A stretch of DNA of 64,000 nucleotides from Limanda limanda (taxonomy: Eukaryota > Chordata > Actinopteri > Pleuronectiformes > Pleuronectidae). Position numbers and translations under genes: made by a program. Under the pieces are notes generated by a model, which was given only the letters and a program-made list of their open reading frames with translations, was not told the DNA's origin and ran no database searches. The stretch covers positions 8,622,811-8,686,810 of the forward strand of contig NC_083656.1 of the NCBI RefSeq assembly GCF_963576545.1, given 5' to 3'. Positions 24,249 through 59,000 of this stretch are shown in pieces. How positions within the stretch are numbered: the first letter of the stretch is position 1; each line of letters begins with the position of its first letter.

Positions 24249-25750
24249 TCTTTATCTCCAGCAAACATCCCCCTGCTATCATTTATAACATGTTTTTGTT
24301 TCCTATCTCTGTAAAGCAAACCTGGGTATCTCAAAATGTGCAAAATTATTATTGTTCTAACAGCATAAGAACGTTAAAACACTTGATTCCAGTAAAAGTT
24401 CTTCATTCGTCCTGGACTGTTGGTGCTCGGTGGATGTACGAAAAAGCACAAAGTGACATATTACACACTAAATAAAGGATCTTTTTCTTCACAATATTAC
24501 TAATTTGCAGATGGCTAGAAACTTAACTTAGATATGTTAAATTATTTAAAGTCACTACTTAGGTATATGTTCATAAGTAGGTAAATGTACTTAAGTATCA
24601 AAAGTTTAAAAAGTACAACTTCCACAGAAAAGTGACCCCCGTGTCTGATTTGTTGATATATCATTAGCTTGTTTATAATGATGGACCATGAAGTTTTTGT
24701 TTTTATTGTAGCTGGTTAAGTCTACCCCGGCCTTTAAATGGGATAGAACAGACTGATATACTTAATTCAGCTTAACTTATTTCTCACCCTTCTCAGACTG
24801 TCCTCTTATTTTTGCTCATTTTTACAATAAAGAATGATCTGGCTTCTTTTCTTTTTCTTAAGAGTCCCAGAAATCTTGATCTCAAATGGGCACGATCTCC
24901 TCCCAACTGTGGTGAAGAGGGAACTCTTCATCACTGAATCTGTGAAGCGCCAAACAATGTTTAAACCTCTGGATTCAAGACTTCCACTCTTCCATTGTTG
25001 TTATTAATGTTGATCCCTAAATTCGCTTATAGAAAATAAGATAGATAATGATAGAGGCCGGAAGACGAGCTTCAGTATCAAAAAACTACAGTTTATTGTA
25101 ATCTATGGAATTTTAACATGATCCTCAATTCATGAGAACTAATGAAATACTATCTTCAGTATCAGTTTACATCACTAGATGGCAGCAGTCTATTTGTGGT
25201 AAAGACATGTATTGCAGACTTTATTCAATCTGAAGGCCTTTAAGTCAAATCAGCTTAAACTGAGTGAGTAAGCACTGGGTGGTTAGTTGTTGATTTAACT
25301 GAGCACCGTGAAGTGTATTTTAAAATTCTTTTATTTGAATTCATGTGATGAATGCTTAGTCTATAACTTCTAACTTTGCCTCTCATGTGTGAAAATGATC
25401 AAAACAAAACATTGATCGATTTGCTCCAAACCACAAAAAACGAACAACACAAAACATGACTCATCAAACGTCAGTTTTTCTTAATAATATATACACATTC
25501 ATTGCTCTAACAGCATACTTGATGCCTATAACAATTACATTCAACATTATGCAACATAAATGTTTTCAACAAACAACATAGTCATTAGAAATATAAACTG
25601 GATCACCGATGTCTAATTAGGAATTTAAACTGTTATGTTTGTATGTATTTTTATGCATATTTCCAAAAAACGAATGGGCCTCATTCCAAACTAACCCTCT
25701 CTCCTTCATTATAACTCTTGCGTTTAGTTTTCCATGTTCCTGAACATTGA
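24249..25750. other. Intergenic between anxa11 and zcchc24, no gene recognised
   Basis: AT-rich sequence. No splice-bounded exon, RNA gene or clear repeat boundary was found. The sequence becomes CpG-rich from about 25.78 kb at the start of the zcchc24 promoter. Confidence 0.5.
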
Positions 25751-25759
25751 GAGAAGTTG

Positions 25760-26066
25760 AGCAGAGAGATGCTCGCTGATTGGACCTCCTGTCCTCTGTG
25801 ACGCGAACCCACAGTCCCACTGCTCCCAGCTCCAAACCGCTGTTCAGCTTAATGCTTCCACTGCTTCCTCCCCGACACACCGCTGTCCTGTGCCCGGGGT
25901 CCTCCAGGGCTCCCCCAGGTGACCCACAGGTCCACACCCACCCGGCCGGAGCAGGGGGATGACTCTGAGAAGTTGGGTGATCCAGAAAACCCACCGGCGG
26001 TTCTGACGGTGCTTTCACTCCAAGAGGCGCAGCAGCGGTCCCCCCTCCTCTCCAGCCAACGCCAGA
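25760..26066 (+). promoter_or_regulatory. zcchc24: zcchc24 promoter and 5' UTR region
   Basis: GC- and CpG-rich sequence directly upstream of the zcchc24 ATG, in contrast to AT-rich DNA on the left. No TATA box or initiator was singled out; the transcription start is undefined. Confidence 0.5.
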
Positions 26067-38055
<11,989 letters not shown>

Positions 38056-38864
38056 CTCTCTGCTCGACTTCCCTGGTTTGGTCCCCAAAGGGACAATTCT
38101 ACTTTAATAACTAAAAATACAAGGTAATATACTTTATCTTACTTCAGCTCTAACGGTTTATTCTCTGACACTGGGACTCTCGGTGTGAGAGGCTCGTCGC
38201 GATGGAAGCCTTCTGCAGTATCTCTCAGTGGAGACGAGTACTTTGCCTATGCTGGGTGCTTTTGAGTAACTCAGTTATCATTATGTGAATATTCATTTGA
38301 AGTCCGAACTATGAAGCCAGAATCTTACCTTAACTGTGAATTCAGAAACGTTAGCTCAGCGTCTGACTTCACTTGTGTTGGAGCTAAAGTCACGAGTGAA
38401 GTTTCCAAATGAAGACTCTTTTACACATGTTTGTATATTCCAGCAATAACTTAAAATGATGTTTTCTGTATAAAATATGCAACAAGTCTTTACTCAGAAG
38501 GATATGCAGTATTAATGTGTGTATGCATTATCTGTATTTTCAGTACTGGAGGGTACATAATTATTGGGAGATATTTTTAAGCCATTAGTTTTGTTTCTTA
38601 TTACACTTTATGAAGGATTATATCAGCCAACTAACATTTATTCTTTATATACTATGTGACTACAGTTAAAACAGCTTTTGGGTCCTTTTATTCCAAAGTT
38701 GTTAACAAATGCAATATTTCAGGAACAATGTATTTCCTGACAAATAGAATAAATTACAGCAGATTTATATTTTGGCACCCGGTGCTAACAGGGCTCAGCA
38801 AAGTGCTTTTTTTTATAGGTCATAGGTTGTAATGTCTCGTATGTAACACGATACAAAAAAGAGG

Positions 38865-38870
38865 AATAAA
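38865..38870 (+). terminator. zcchc24: Candidate zcchc24 polyadenylation signal AATAAA
   Basis: AATAAA about 810 bp after the stop codon, with an earlier AATAAA in ATAGAATAAATTACAG near 38747. Either would end the transcript before the convergent ppif 3' end. Confidence 0.4.
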
Positions 38871-39845
38871 GATCAGAATGTGCCAAAGATCGTGAAGGAT
38901 TAAGTGGAAGGTTCCGTGTGCATGTTGCTTCAGAGGGTTTTTGTATTTCAAATTAACGATAATTAAATGGAAAAGAACCATCAGTTGATTATAACTGTTT
39001 TGGGATGTGACACGCTGTTTAATGTGCCTTAATGTGAGTAACCCATGAGATGGAGCTCTTCAAATGTTTTTGTATTAAAATGCATTTAAACATGTGACTT
39101 TGTGTTTCTGTTTTCCTGTTCTGCTAAATGATCAGTTCTGTCTCCTCGAACGAGAAAAGATCCCAAGTCGGATTTTAAACCATCCATGTTGTTTGGGAAC
39201 TAAGAGATTATATGAATAACATTAACAACAAATCCAGATGGAACATGTTCTGATCTTCAAATAACATATTTAAAATAATACACATACAAACACACGCTAT
39301 CATGACTAACAGAACGTAGTGTGCTTTCCTGTTTTCTTAATTCTATATATGCTTATGTATACATAGAAGTATACACATATAGAATACATATTGACATACA
39401 CATATCTATATAAATATATCTATAGATCTATATTTAACGAGTGACAGAACGTACAGAACACTTTCCTGTGCGGTTGCAATCTGACCTCTCAAGACCTTCA
39501 TTTTTCAGGACAGACCTCAGCAGAAGAAAACTTAGTGAAATAAGATCACGAGTCGCCTGAAGCTGATGAGAAACGCAGGAGGAAGAAAAAAAAATAAAAA
39601 GACTAAACACTGATCTCATTCTACAGCTGCTGATATAAAACATTCGCCCTTCACCCAATAAACGGGCACAGCTTTCATTCATAAACTCAGCCAAGTGTCA
39701 AGTTTTTCCTGTGGGTGTTTTTCTGATGTTTAAACATCTGGTTCACGCTGTGTCCAAACGGATGCAGAGAACAAGCTCACACATTAAGAAAAAATTTGTT
39801 CTTTTATTTTTTTTTTTGCATACAAATGGCTTTTTTCCGATACAG

Positions 39846-39851
39846 TTTATT
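39846..39851 (-). terminator. ppif: Candidate ppif polyadenylation signal AATAAA
   Basis: TTTATT on the plus strand, 261 bp after the ppif stop. A second AATAAA lies at 39803-39808. A short 3' UTR would leave roughly 0.9 kb between the convergent zcchc24 and ppif transcripts. Confidence 0.45.
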
Positions 39852-40111
39852 AATGAAAAGCTTCCTCTGGATAAACAGCAGATCCCTGCATTCTATAATA
39901 CAAGTTCACATTTTTTAGCGAGACACAGTGAAGTACATCAGTGGTTACAGAGTTAAGGTAAAACTCTGAGATCATCTACTGTCAGCAAAGAGGAACAGCA
40001 CCATGAGCCACGACTGGGCCCGTTTCACTCGGACCCTCACATTGAAATGACAGGAGATGAGACTGGGGGGTGCGGGGGGCCGGGGGGGCCGTGTCCGCCG
40101 CTCGCCTGCGT

Positions 40112-43426
<3,315 letters not shown>

Positions 43427-43689
43427 GGTGGTGAGGAGAGAGGACACCGGTCAGCTGCAAGGACGAGGCTCACATGCAGGGAACCCGGAAGTGGTGTCTT
43501 ACACAACCGGGACTACGTCTTCTCCACATATCGCGACAGCTCACACAAAGTAGCTCAAGAATTTCATTTTTGTGCATATATATATATGTGTGTGTGTGTG
43601 TATACATAGATATATATGAGTATATATATATATGAAGAAAAAATACCGTTATAAATTAGAATATCAACTACCCCTAAGATGTGTTCAAT

Positions 43690-44098
43690 TAAAACATCTT
43701 ATTATATTATATATATTACACTGTATTACATTGCTTATTGCAATTTGACACTGTTCACTGTTTTGCTTTTTGCATTGGGCATTGTGCATTTCACCTTTTA
43801 CTTCACTTTTTTATATCTTTTATCTTTTATATATTTTTATATAGATGTTTATGTCTAAATAAATGCTACCTTGTATAAATATTAGAAAAAGTGAGTAAAT
43901 AAGAAGTAAATAGTGAGTAAATATATATTATTTTTTATTATTATTACTATTGTTTTTCTTATGTGTGGTGTATTTATTGTGTTTTTATGTTTCTATGTTC
44001 ATTGTATGCACCAATAACCAAAGCAAATTCCAGGTAGGTGTAAACCTACTTGGCAATAAATACTTTCTGATTCTGATTCGGATTCGGATACATCCGGT
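43690..44098 (+). repeat. LINE-like 3' tail with TGATTC microsatellite end
   Basis: Ends GTAAACCTACTTGGCAATAA, then ATACTTTCTGATTCTGATTC and GGATTCGGA. CAATAAA-type ends with a short (TGATTC)n tail mark 3'-truncated LINEs common in teleosts. The upstream part is AT-rich and eroded. It lies about 0.3 kb upstream of ppif. Confidence 0.5.
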
Positions 44099-45250
44099 TT
44101 CCGGGACAAATAAACCTCCTTAGAGGTCAGAGGAATAAGTCGCATCAGAACTTCCTTGAGAATCTGCACATTTTTGTTGTTTTCTTCCGTTTTCATGCAA
44201 TTTGCAGATATTTACCAGTACATCTAATAGTTAAACACAAAGATGAATTTACAATTAAGACTTCGGCGTTCTTATTTTGCTTTCAAAAATAAGTATGGGC
44301 TAAAGAAACGGGATTCAAATATAGTAGTCATGTGTGTGTCACAAGCGCAGATCACTTCCTGTATTCCATATCTAGTCAGCCAATCAAGTCACAGCATTGT
44401 AATACATCAAATCCTGCTGAAACCTTTTATATACAGTCTATGGCTCGCGGGTAACATATTGTACATAACATTGTGAACTTAATCATTATAAAAGGGGACA
44501 TATATAACAGTGGCAACAATTTATATAATTTGAATATAGATGTAGAACTACACAAAATGTAAAGAGTAACAAGTATTATCAGTATATGATTTAACAGAGA
44601 AGAGGTTTAATAATAATTGTCATCAGTGCCTTTTAAAAAAAAGTCAACACACATCTATAATTTTGTACATTCAAAAACAATATTTATAACATTGACCCAA
44701 AACCTCCATCACCAGAGATTTGGTGTATGTTCATTGTTCACAATCTGGCCCTAACTTTGACTATGGTTTGATCTTTATACGATTCATAGGAGTTGAATTC
44801 AGAAAGTCTGTGCTTACTCAAATAACCAGTCGTTACATCTGTGCTGAGCAGAAAAGCATCAGGACATATTGAACAGCAGCTGAGGAACATGTCAGGTTTC
44901 AGTCCGGCTGCCAGACGACAGCAGAAATCTGAGGCTGCAGAGGTCACTGGAGAGACGAACTCTGGAGAAAAACAGGCTGCACTGGTGAATCTGGATTTTT
45001 GCTGAGGCTCACAGATGGCCTGGGTCAGGATATGGCATCGACAGCATGAATCCACGGACCCGGCCTCCCTTGTGTCAACAGTCCAGGCTGTTGGTGGCAG
45101 TGTAAAGGGTGGGGATTGTTTTCTTGGCTCACTCTGGGCACTTTGATTCAAATCCATTATCGTCTAAACGCCACAGTTTTGGCCACGTGCAGCAGGGGCG
45201 GCTCCTGGTACAGGCGACAGAGACATAAAAACAAAAATGAACCATATCCA

Positions 45251-45435
45251 TGTCAAATTAAATATATTAAAAAAATTAAATTAAATTAAATTTAAAAAAT
45301 TTTTTAAAACTGCGCGCGCACATCCTGCGCAGAAGCCCATTGCGCAGGAATTGCGCGCGCAGTTTTTTAAAAAATTTTTATTCATTTAATTTAATTTAAT
45401 TTTCTTTTTTTATATTTAATCAATTTAAATTGACA
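45251..45435. repeat. Large palindrome with alternating-GC core and AT-rich outer arms
   Basis: The axis is at 45336. The inner arms ACTGCGCGCGCA...TCCTGCGCA and TGCGCAGGA...TGCGCGCGCAGT surround the 9-nt loop GAAGCCCAT. Further out, [20 protein letters not shown] and (AAATT)n-type arms pair, ending near TGTCAA and TTGACA. The GCGCGCGC tracts at 45312-45319 and 45353-45360 are themselves self-complementary and prone to Z-DNA. No open frame is present. Confidence 0.9.
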
Positions 45436-45669
45436 TAGTGTAATATATTTTGCAATTAATAGGTGATTAAAATCCTGCCAATTTTAAGAGTTCAGTATAT
45501 TGCCGGCACGAAGATACTTTACTACCTTACTTAAAAGTTACTTTTATTTTTTGGGATTTTAGATACTGAAGGATTTAACATGCTTTAAAAAACTATTGTT
45601 AGAGAATAACCCAGTAGTTTCCAAACTAGTCTTGTGACGCCTTTCAAGTCATCACAGTCTGCTGCTGCT

Positions 45670-45914
45670 TGTTTCCATGTAATGTCCTGAGGCTGCCCCC
45701 TGCTGGCTGCTGGCTTCCTCTGCTGCTCTTGCTTGGTTTGTGCAGCTTGTGATTAACTAAAGCTGTCCATGACGCTGGAGTATACAGAGAAAAATCCAGA
45801 CAGTCACGGGGGGAACATGCAAACTCCACACGAAAAAAGGTGTGGATTAGAAAACCAGGAGCATTCTTGCTTTGAGGTGACAGGGCCGACCACTGCACCA
45901 CTTTGCCGCCCCTC
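45670..45914 (+). repeat. Eroded teleost interspersed repeat ending CACTGCACCAC...GCCGCCCC
   Basis: GGGAACATGCAAACTCCACA, CATTCTTGCTTTGAGGTGAC and CCACTGCACCACTTTGCCGC match by eye a phrase order found repeatedly in teleost genomes. The last 9 bases (45905-45913) are the exact inverse of AGGGGCGGC at 45194-45202, on the other side of the palindrome. Confidence 0.5.
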
Positions 45915-46129
45915 AACTATTTAATTTAACCTACATTTATCCAGGAAGATCCTGTTTAAGAATCTTTTTTTCAAGTAAAGGTAAATATATATAGGTGCAG
46001 ACAAAATTTTAGATAGAAAGTTAAATGTTTAACAATGATATTTTCTCAGGAGGATGCTGGGATCACTACACCGAGTCCCACTGCAGTCTGGAACAAAACA
46101 CAGGACGATTCTTCTGATTTCCTTTCCAC

Positions 46130-46380
46130 TCATTTAATTTCTCATTTCCTCCGACAGATTGCATCCCGACTGCTCAACATAATTCCTAAGAGCAGGTCCG
46201 CAACCTTCGTCTCCCTTATTCTGATGTTAATTAACGTCCCCACATAAGGCCGAGCTGCCTTTAAGCTCTGTTAATCAAAATGTGAATGAAATTTGACGAC
46301 GGTAATTTACACCTTCTGCTCGGAGTTAAAGGCAATTTACACGCTGCCTGTGGGGAGTTGTGGACGGGCCCAGTGCGAGG
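46130..46380. other. High-complexity block near the zmiz1 3' end, candidate conserved noncoding element
   Basis: Non-repetitive sequence with several homeodomain-like TTAATTAA/TAATTTAC words (GATGTTAATTAACGTCCCC, GTTAATCAAAATG, GGTAATTTACACC). It has no splice-bounded exon. Placement beside a developmental coregulator fits a regulatory element, but this is appearance only. Confidence 0.25.
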
Positions 46381-46414
46381 AGCGCCAAAGAAAAAGACCA
46401 CAGTGACGTTCAAG

Positions 46415-49400
46415 TATCATCTGAATACATATTTATTAGATAAATATTAGGTTGTCACATCATCTAACTACATACAGTTCTGCAAGACTAAAAATCACAA
46501 TTAGTTCCTTTATTTTCTGACCAGCTTAGAATATGAAATGATTGTACATACAATGTACAAACATAGAGACAATGGCCATGTGGCATGAATCACCTTCGAT
46601 TGGATCATTTCTCCAATTGTTCATGATATCAAAAAATTGTACAAACTATGGATTTGGTTACAATCTTCTGGACCTGTCCCTCCCCCCCTCCCCCACCGAG
46701 CGTTTTTTTTGTAACAGCGTTTTTTTTCATAGTTTTTTTCAGCTTTAGTACTCAGAGTACGCAGGTGATAAGACTAGAACACGTAGGCTAAATATTACAT
46801 GTGACACATAGCGGTCGCTGTTCCCCGAACGAAAAGAGGTGAAAGCATATTACAGAGAGGGAACGAAATGTTGAGATAACCCACAGACGCTAGCTAGCAA
46901 GTTTTCATTTTCCATATTCAGCCACTTCCAGTAGAGGGGGTTGCAAGCTTTTTATTATTCTGAAGAAACAATGCACATTCCCAGGGAAAATGAATACATT
47001 TCTGTTCACATGTCTCTATAGTCATTTACATATATACAGGCATTCTCGGGACGTTGGACTCAGCCTTGACCTCAACATCCTTTTCCCGGCCAGAGCGACG
47101 CACGTGCCCTTCCTCTCTGTATTTTTTTGTGTTGTGTTTTCTTCTGTTTTCGAAACAACGTCCCCCAGAAAATGGCCCTTTATTGTGATTGTGCAACTAC
47201 AGACTTGGGGTGCTGCCTAATACACCGAACTGGCTAGCTCGAGACAAAACCATGGCTTCCGTGGGATGGATGGAGAGTTTCAATTCAGAAAAAATGAAAA
47301 CGTAGCAACGAATTGTTACAAGACTTTTGATTTGACGTCTGCGTGCGACTCAACAAACAAACAATATTTCTTAAAACGACATTTAAAACCATGTTTAGAC
47401 AAAAACCAGAGAAGTTGAATCAGCGCGACGCTACAGTTGAAAGAAATTGGATTTCTAGCCTTACAGATCAATATGAAAACCAGTACAAAATAATTTACCA
47501 AAAACAAAAGAAAGGGGGCATACAAATGTATATGGTCTCGTGCTTTTTAAAAAGCCACATTTTTCTATAACAAAAATATAAACAATATGATGAATTTCTT
47601 TAAAATATGGTTGTGATATATCTTTAAAATACCACTGTGTATCGACAATTAGCAACAATTATCATATTCACATAGCTCACTAATTACACTGAAAGCCAGG
47701 TGACACCACATCCTTTGAAACCACTGCTGCGCCGTATCACTGATGTCAACATCAAAGTTCATGAGGATTTTTCAAATTAAAACACATCAGAGCGTGGAAG
47801 AACAATATTGCTTCAAAACAGAGGTTGAGGTGTGAAAACTGAAAGTGACGCGACACGATGACCCTGGGCTGACGTTAGAGAGGGGGAGGGGGGGAGAGAC
47901 CACAGACGAGCGGGACACCTGTCCTTGTTCAGACGGGTGCGAGACAGAGTGCACTGGGAGGGAAAGTGACGAGAAAGCACAACGACCCGCAGGAAATAGC
48001 TTATGAGACGTTTGGACTGGCCTCCCCCCCGACGGCGAGGAGGCAAGACAGCTGACGTATGCTGGTTACAAACAGAAGTCAGTGGTCCGGTGGGAGTCTG
48101 GGGAGCATTATGTGGATACGTTGGACGACTAATGATCAAAAGGACAAATATTATCGAGATGATACAAAAATATTCACAATGATATTTACAGTACAATAGC
48201 ATTTCTTAAAAAATAATACATTTGCATACTGGACAGCACTCTTCTCAGAAAGTGAAAATTAAAACAAACGTGGCGAAAGGTCTGCGCCAATACTGCCTTT
48301 AGAAACCACTTCTTCAACAGCAGTGATGGATAAAACCGTATTTGTCCTCTCCTATATCTTTGAAATCAACATTACCGACCATCACAAACACACACACACA
48401 CTCTCTCTCTCTTTCTCTCTCTCACACACACACACACACATCGCAGACCTGCACAGGACCGAGCAAACACAAACGTCTCCATTCTCATCCCTCCAACTTT
48501 GGTGATGTTGAGCAGTTTCCCAAAAGATTTGTGGATAGTTTTAATTATGCAGCAAAAACAAAACAAAAAAAAACAAGGAAAAAACAAAAAAAAATACATA
48601 TAATACAGAATATCCGGCAAATACATGATAAATGTATCGCTGACATCAGCATTATCCCTTCAGTGTTAGTGTTAAATAAATCATACTAAATCTGACAGAA
48701 ATCAAAAACAAACGTACAAACAAAAGAGTTGTGGAAACAGCAACTGATAAAAAACCACACCATCTTTTTTTTTTTTTTTTTTAACCACTTGGAACAGCAC
48801 TAGACAAGGGCTTGGCACACATGCACTTTTGTAGAATACTTAAACAGCACATCATTTAACAGGGAAAGAGATGCAACTTTGCAAAAAACGCTGACCCGAG
48901 CGACACTGGGGCTCATGCAGAGCAAAGGGCATGGAAGGAGATAGAACAGGAAGCAGTAAACGCAGCAGGATCGTCACAGGAACCCCAACCTCTCACGTTG
49001 TACCTTTCATTTCCATTCAAAATCACTCCTCCGTACAGGAGGAGGATGACTATACAATATGTAGAAGGATGTGTTTGCTGATATAAACTTTGATTTTTTT
49101 TCTTGTCAGTGGGGCCAAACTCTTCTCTGTTCCAGTTGTTAACCCTCAGAGTTTCTGAAAAGTGTGGATATATCTCTTTTTGACAAAAATATGTATGTAT
49201 TACAATTGTAGACAAAGTGGAAGCCGATCGTTCTTAAAATCTTTTTTAAATGTTGGCAGAAGAGCAAAATGTTTCTTTTTTAGAAAAACAGACAAATTTA
49301 CACAGATCCAACTGATCTTTTTTTCTTCTTTTTGTACAGACTGATAATTGTTTTTTTTTGCATTGCCAAAATCCCTTGTGCTTTTAAATGATGTGTGGCG

Positions 49401-49890
49401 GACGAAACAGTGCGACTAAGGAACCAGTCGGGGGGGAATGGAGCTGTGACACCAGGAAGCTGTGGCCTCTCCGATTGGAATACCAACATGGACAGAACGC
49501 ACACTGGCCAGAGAGCGCAGGGTTTTTCCTGTAATTTTCCGGGTTTTTTCCTTACAGTTAATTCCTTTTTCTTCTCAAAAGGAAAACAAAACATGGATAA
49601 AAAATGCTACAGCACGTATCTAATGTGCACACATACAACCTGTGTGTGGCGTTAAAAAAATCAACTGAGTATAGCTGCACAGTTCAGAAGGTGCCGCCGC
49701 GGGATGAGCATCCCGCTGTGTCTTTGAGCTCGAGCCTCTTTCAGTCAAATCTGCGCTGGCGAATGAAAACTGTACAAGAGGAAGAAGAGAAAGGGAGTGC
49801 ATCTTTGTGTTTATCAAGTACTGAGCCAACGGCCCGGGCTCCAAGGGAAACTGCAGGCGGTCAGAAGAGTTTTTGTGTGTCTGAATCGCC
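46415..49890 (-). other. zmiz1: zmiz1 3' UTR (about 3.5 kb)
   Basis: From the TGA at 49893-49891 to an AATAAA at 46437-46432 (minus strand) there is no acceptor-bounded exon. The sequence is AT-rich with long A/T runs and a compound CA/CT microsatellite at about 48387-48440. Long 3' UTRs are usual for zmiz1. Open frames here are on both strands and look random. Confidence 0.6.
46432..46437 (-). terminator. zmiz1: Candidate zmiz1 polyadenylation signal AATAAA
   Basis: Plus-strand TTTATT within ACATATTTATTAGATAAAT, which reads CTAATAAATATG on the minus strand. It is the most distal good signal before the intergenic stretch; proximal signals inside the 3' UTR could also be used. Confidence 0.4.
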
Positions 49891-57170
<7,280 letters not shown>

Positions 57171-58527
57171 CTGGGGAGAGAGAAGAGGAAGAGTCAATCA
57201 GTGCTGTCGGACTCCGGAGGGATTCAGCTGCAGAGGAAACGGCCCTCCTCTGCAAAGCACTGCAAACAGTGACAGTGTGGAAGCAGGAGGGAGTGGAACT
57301 AAGGATCAGAAGCTTCTGAGGTAAACTGGAAATAAAATTGAAAAGCAAGGACCTGACTGACAAACTAGTGCATTAAAAAAAAAAACTTTTCCAAATGTAA
57401 CAAGAGCTTAAATATATAACTTATACCCACACTATATGCATGTGTGGTTACTGTCAGTTTCATTATGAGATAATATAAGAATAAAATAAATACAATAAGA
57501 ATTAAACATACTGCTAGAAATACTAGAATATAAGGTAATTATAAAGCAATACAAATATTTATTGTTATGTTCATCACTTTTCAGTGACTGAATAAATTCA
57601 CAGTTATTAATTGGCAAATGATGAGATGATTTCCACTGGCAGAGTGAAATGAGAGACTGAGACAGTGACATGATAAAATGAAGTAATGTTGAGTGAAAAC
57701 AGCAGGAAAACATCCGTCAATGATTCAAAATAAAAAAAAAATGAAAAATGCACTTGATGCCTCTTTTATCTAATAAACAACTAATTCTTGCTCCATGCTT
57801 TGTGGTGTCTCCCTGTTGGATACAGTTGTTTTACTTCCACTCTCCAACTATTCATCGTAATATTCATCTGTCCGGTAATCGATCCATAAAAATTCTCTCC
57901 GACCCTTTTCTTCAGTGGATTTGGACGTAATGCAGTGAAAATATTAACCGCTGAACAAGGAGTTTACTATATTAAGAAGGAGTTTGCCCTGTTAAACAAC
58001 TTCCTCCCTCCATGTAAAATAAAAAGCAGTCAACAGCCTGTAAGATGCTTTGCCATAGAAGTCATTTCATTTGCCAAGTGGAAGAACCTTTCAACATTTC
58101 TATATGCAAACAAATTTAATAGTACGGACAGTTTGGAAATAAAAAGCTCAATCCCCAAAGGAGGCCTCTTAATGCTGCAATATAAAAGATGAGCCTCAAT
58201 CCAGCGTGCCATTGCAGCTGTCGGCCACTAGGGTTCACTCTGGGCCTGCTGATGAGCCCCAGCCCTTCCCTCCCTTCCTCCCTCCCGCCTCCCTCTCAGT
58301 CAGGTAGCTACCACAGACCAGCGTTTGATCGAATCAGATGCTTTTCATCTGCAGTGTATGTTTTTGTACTGTGCCAGCTACAAAAGACTCGGCTCTTCCT
58401 TTTCCTCTCCGCGTCCCCCCCCCTGCTGCCTCCTTCCAGTCGCTCTCTGCGGCGTCAGAGGAGAAATGTGAATGTGGATTCAATCAAAGAGCAGGGGCAG
58501 CCACCTCCTCTTATGATTCACAGCACT

Positions 58528-58760
58528 TCTAGTCTGAGGGAGGGAGGGAGGGAGGGAGGTGAAACAGAGCGCCGGGTGATTTCAGCTGCAGTTTGTGCAA
58601 AAAAAGCCACGTCAATATGACAGCAGACAGTGCAGGCTGTCCTCGCAGGCAGATTCACCCACCCTGCTGCCACATGCAAGGACGGCCTGCCACCACACAT
58701 ATTACACAGAGAGGGAGGGAGGGAGGGAGGGAGAGAGAGAGAGAGAGGGGGAGACAGGGA
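58528..58760 (+). repeat. Purine-rich (GAGG)n and (GA)n simple repeats
   Basis: GGGAGGGAGGGAGG runs at about 58536-58558 and 58711-58732, followed by GAGAGAGA to about 58747. They account for the open frames rich in Arg/Glu on one strand and Ser/Leu/Pro on the other. Confidence 0.85.
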
Positions 58761-58925
58761 GTGAAAAAGGTCGAGCGAGTCAGTGAGAGAGGAGACATCA
58801 GGCTAATGGGGCTGATGGGAGGAAGGAACAAACAAAAGCTTCTGACTCCCATCACAAACATGGCAACCCAGAGATTTGACCACACATCACATAAGTGCCT
58901 GCAAACAGAGCAGGAGCCCACTGAC

Positions 58926-59000
58926 ACACACACACACACGTCAGGAAAAACACCACACTGGCTTACACAAACACACACACACGCACACACACACACACAG
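58926..59000 (+). repeat. (CA)n microsatellite cluster
   Basis: ACACACAC runs at about 58926-58938 and 58970-58999, separated by unique sequence. The antisense frame gives Cys/Val repeats only. Confidence 0.85.

Larger units (their letters stand above)
44099..46410. other. Intergenic between ppif and the zmiz1 3' end, no gene recognised
   Basis: Contains the palindrome at 45.25-45.44 kb, an eroded repeat at 45.67-45.91 kb and a complex, possibly conserved stretch at 46.13-46.38 kb. A 139-codon open frame at 44738-45157 (minus) has no splice or homology support. Confidence 0.5.

Noticed and set aside
43427..43447. Upstream extension of the ppif frame (GTG start, SSLLTT before the ATG)
   Set aside because: The upstream codon is GTG. 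The first ATG at 43426 has a good context and gives a normal presequence.
47000..49400. Possible coding exons in the zmiz1 3' UTR region
   Set aside because: The upstream exon ends in the conserved ZMIZ1 C-terminus LFENN and a stop. Open frames beyond it are AT-rich and random.
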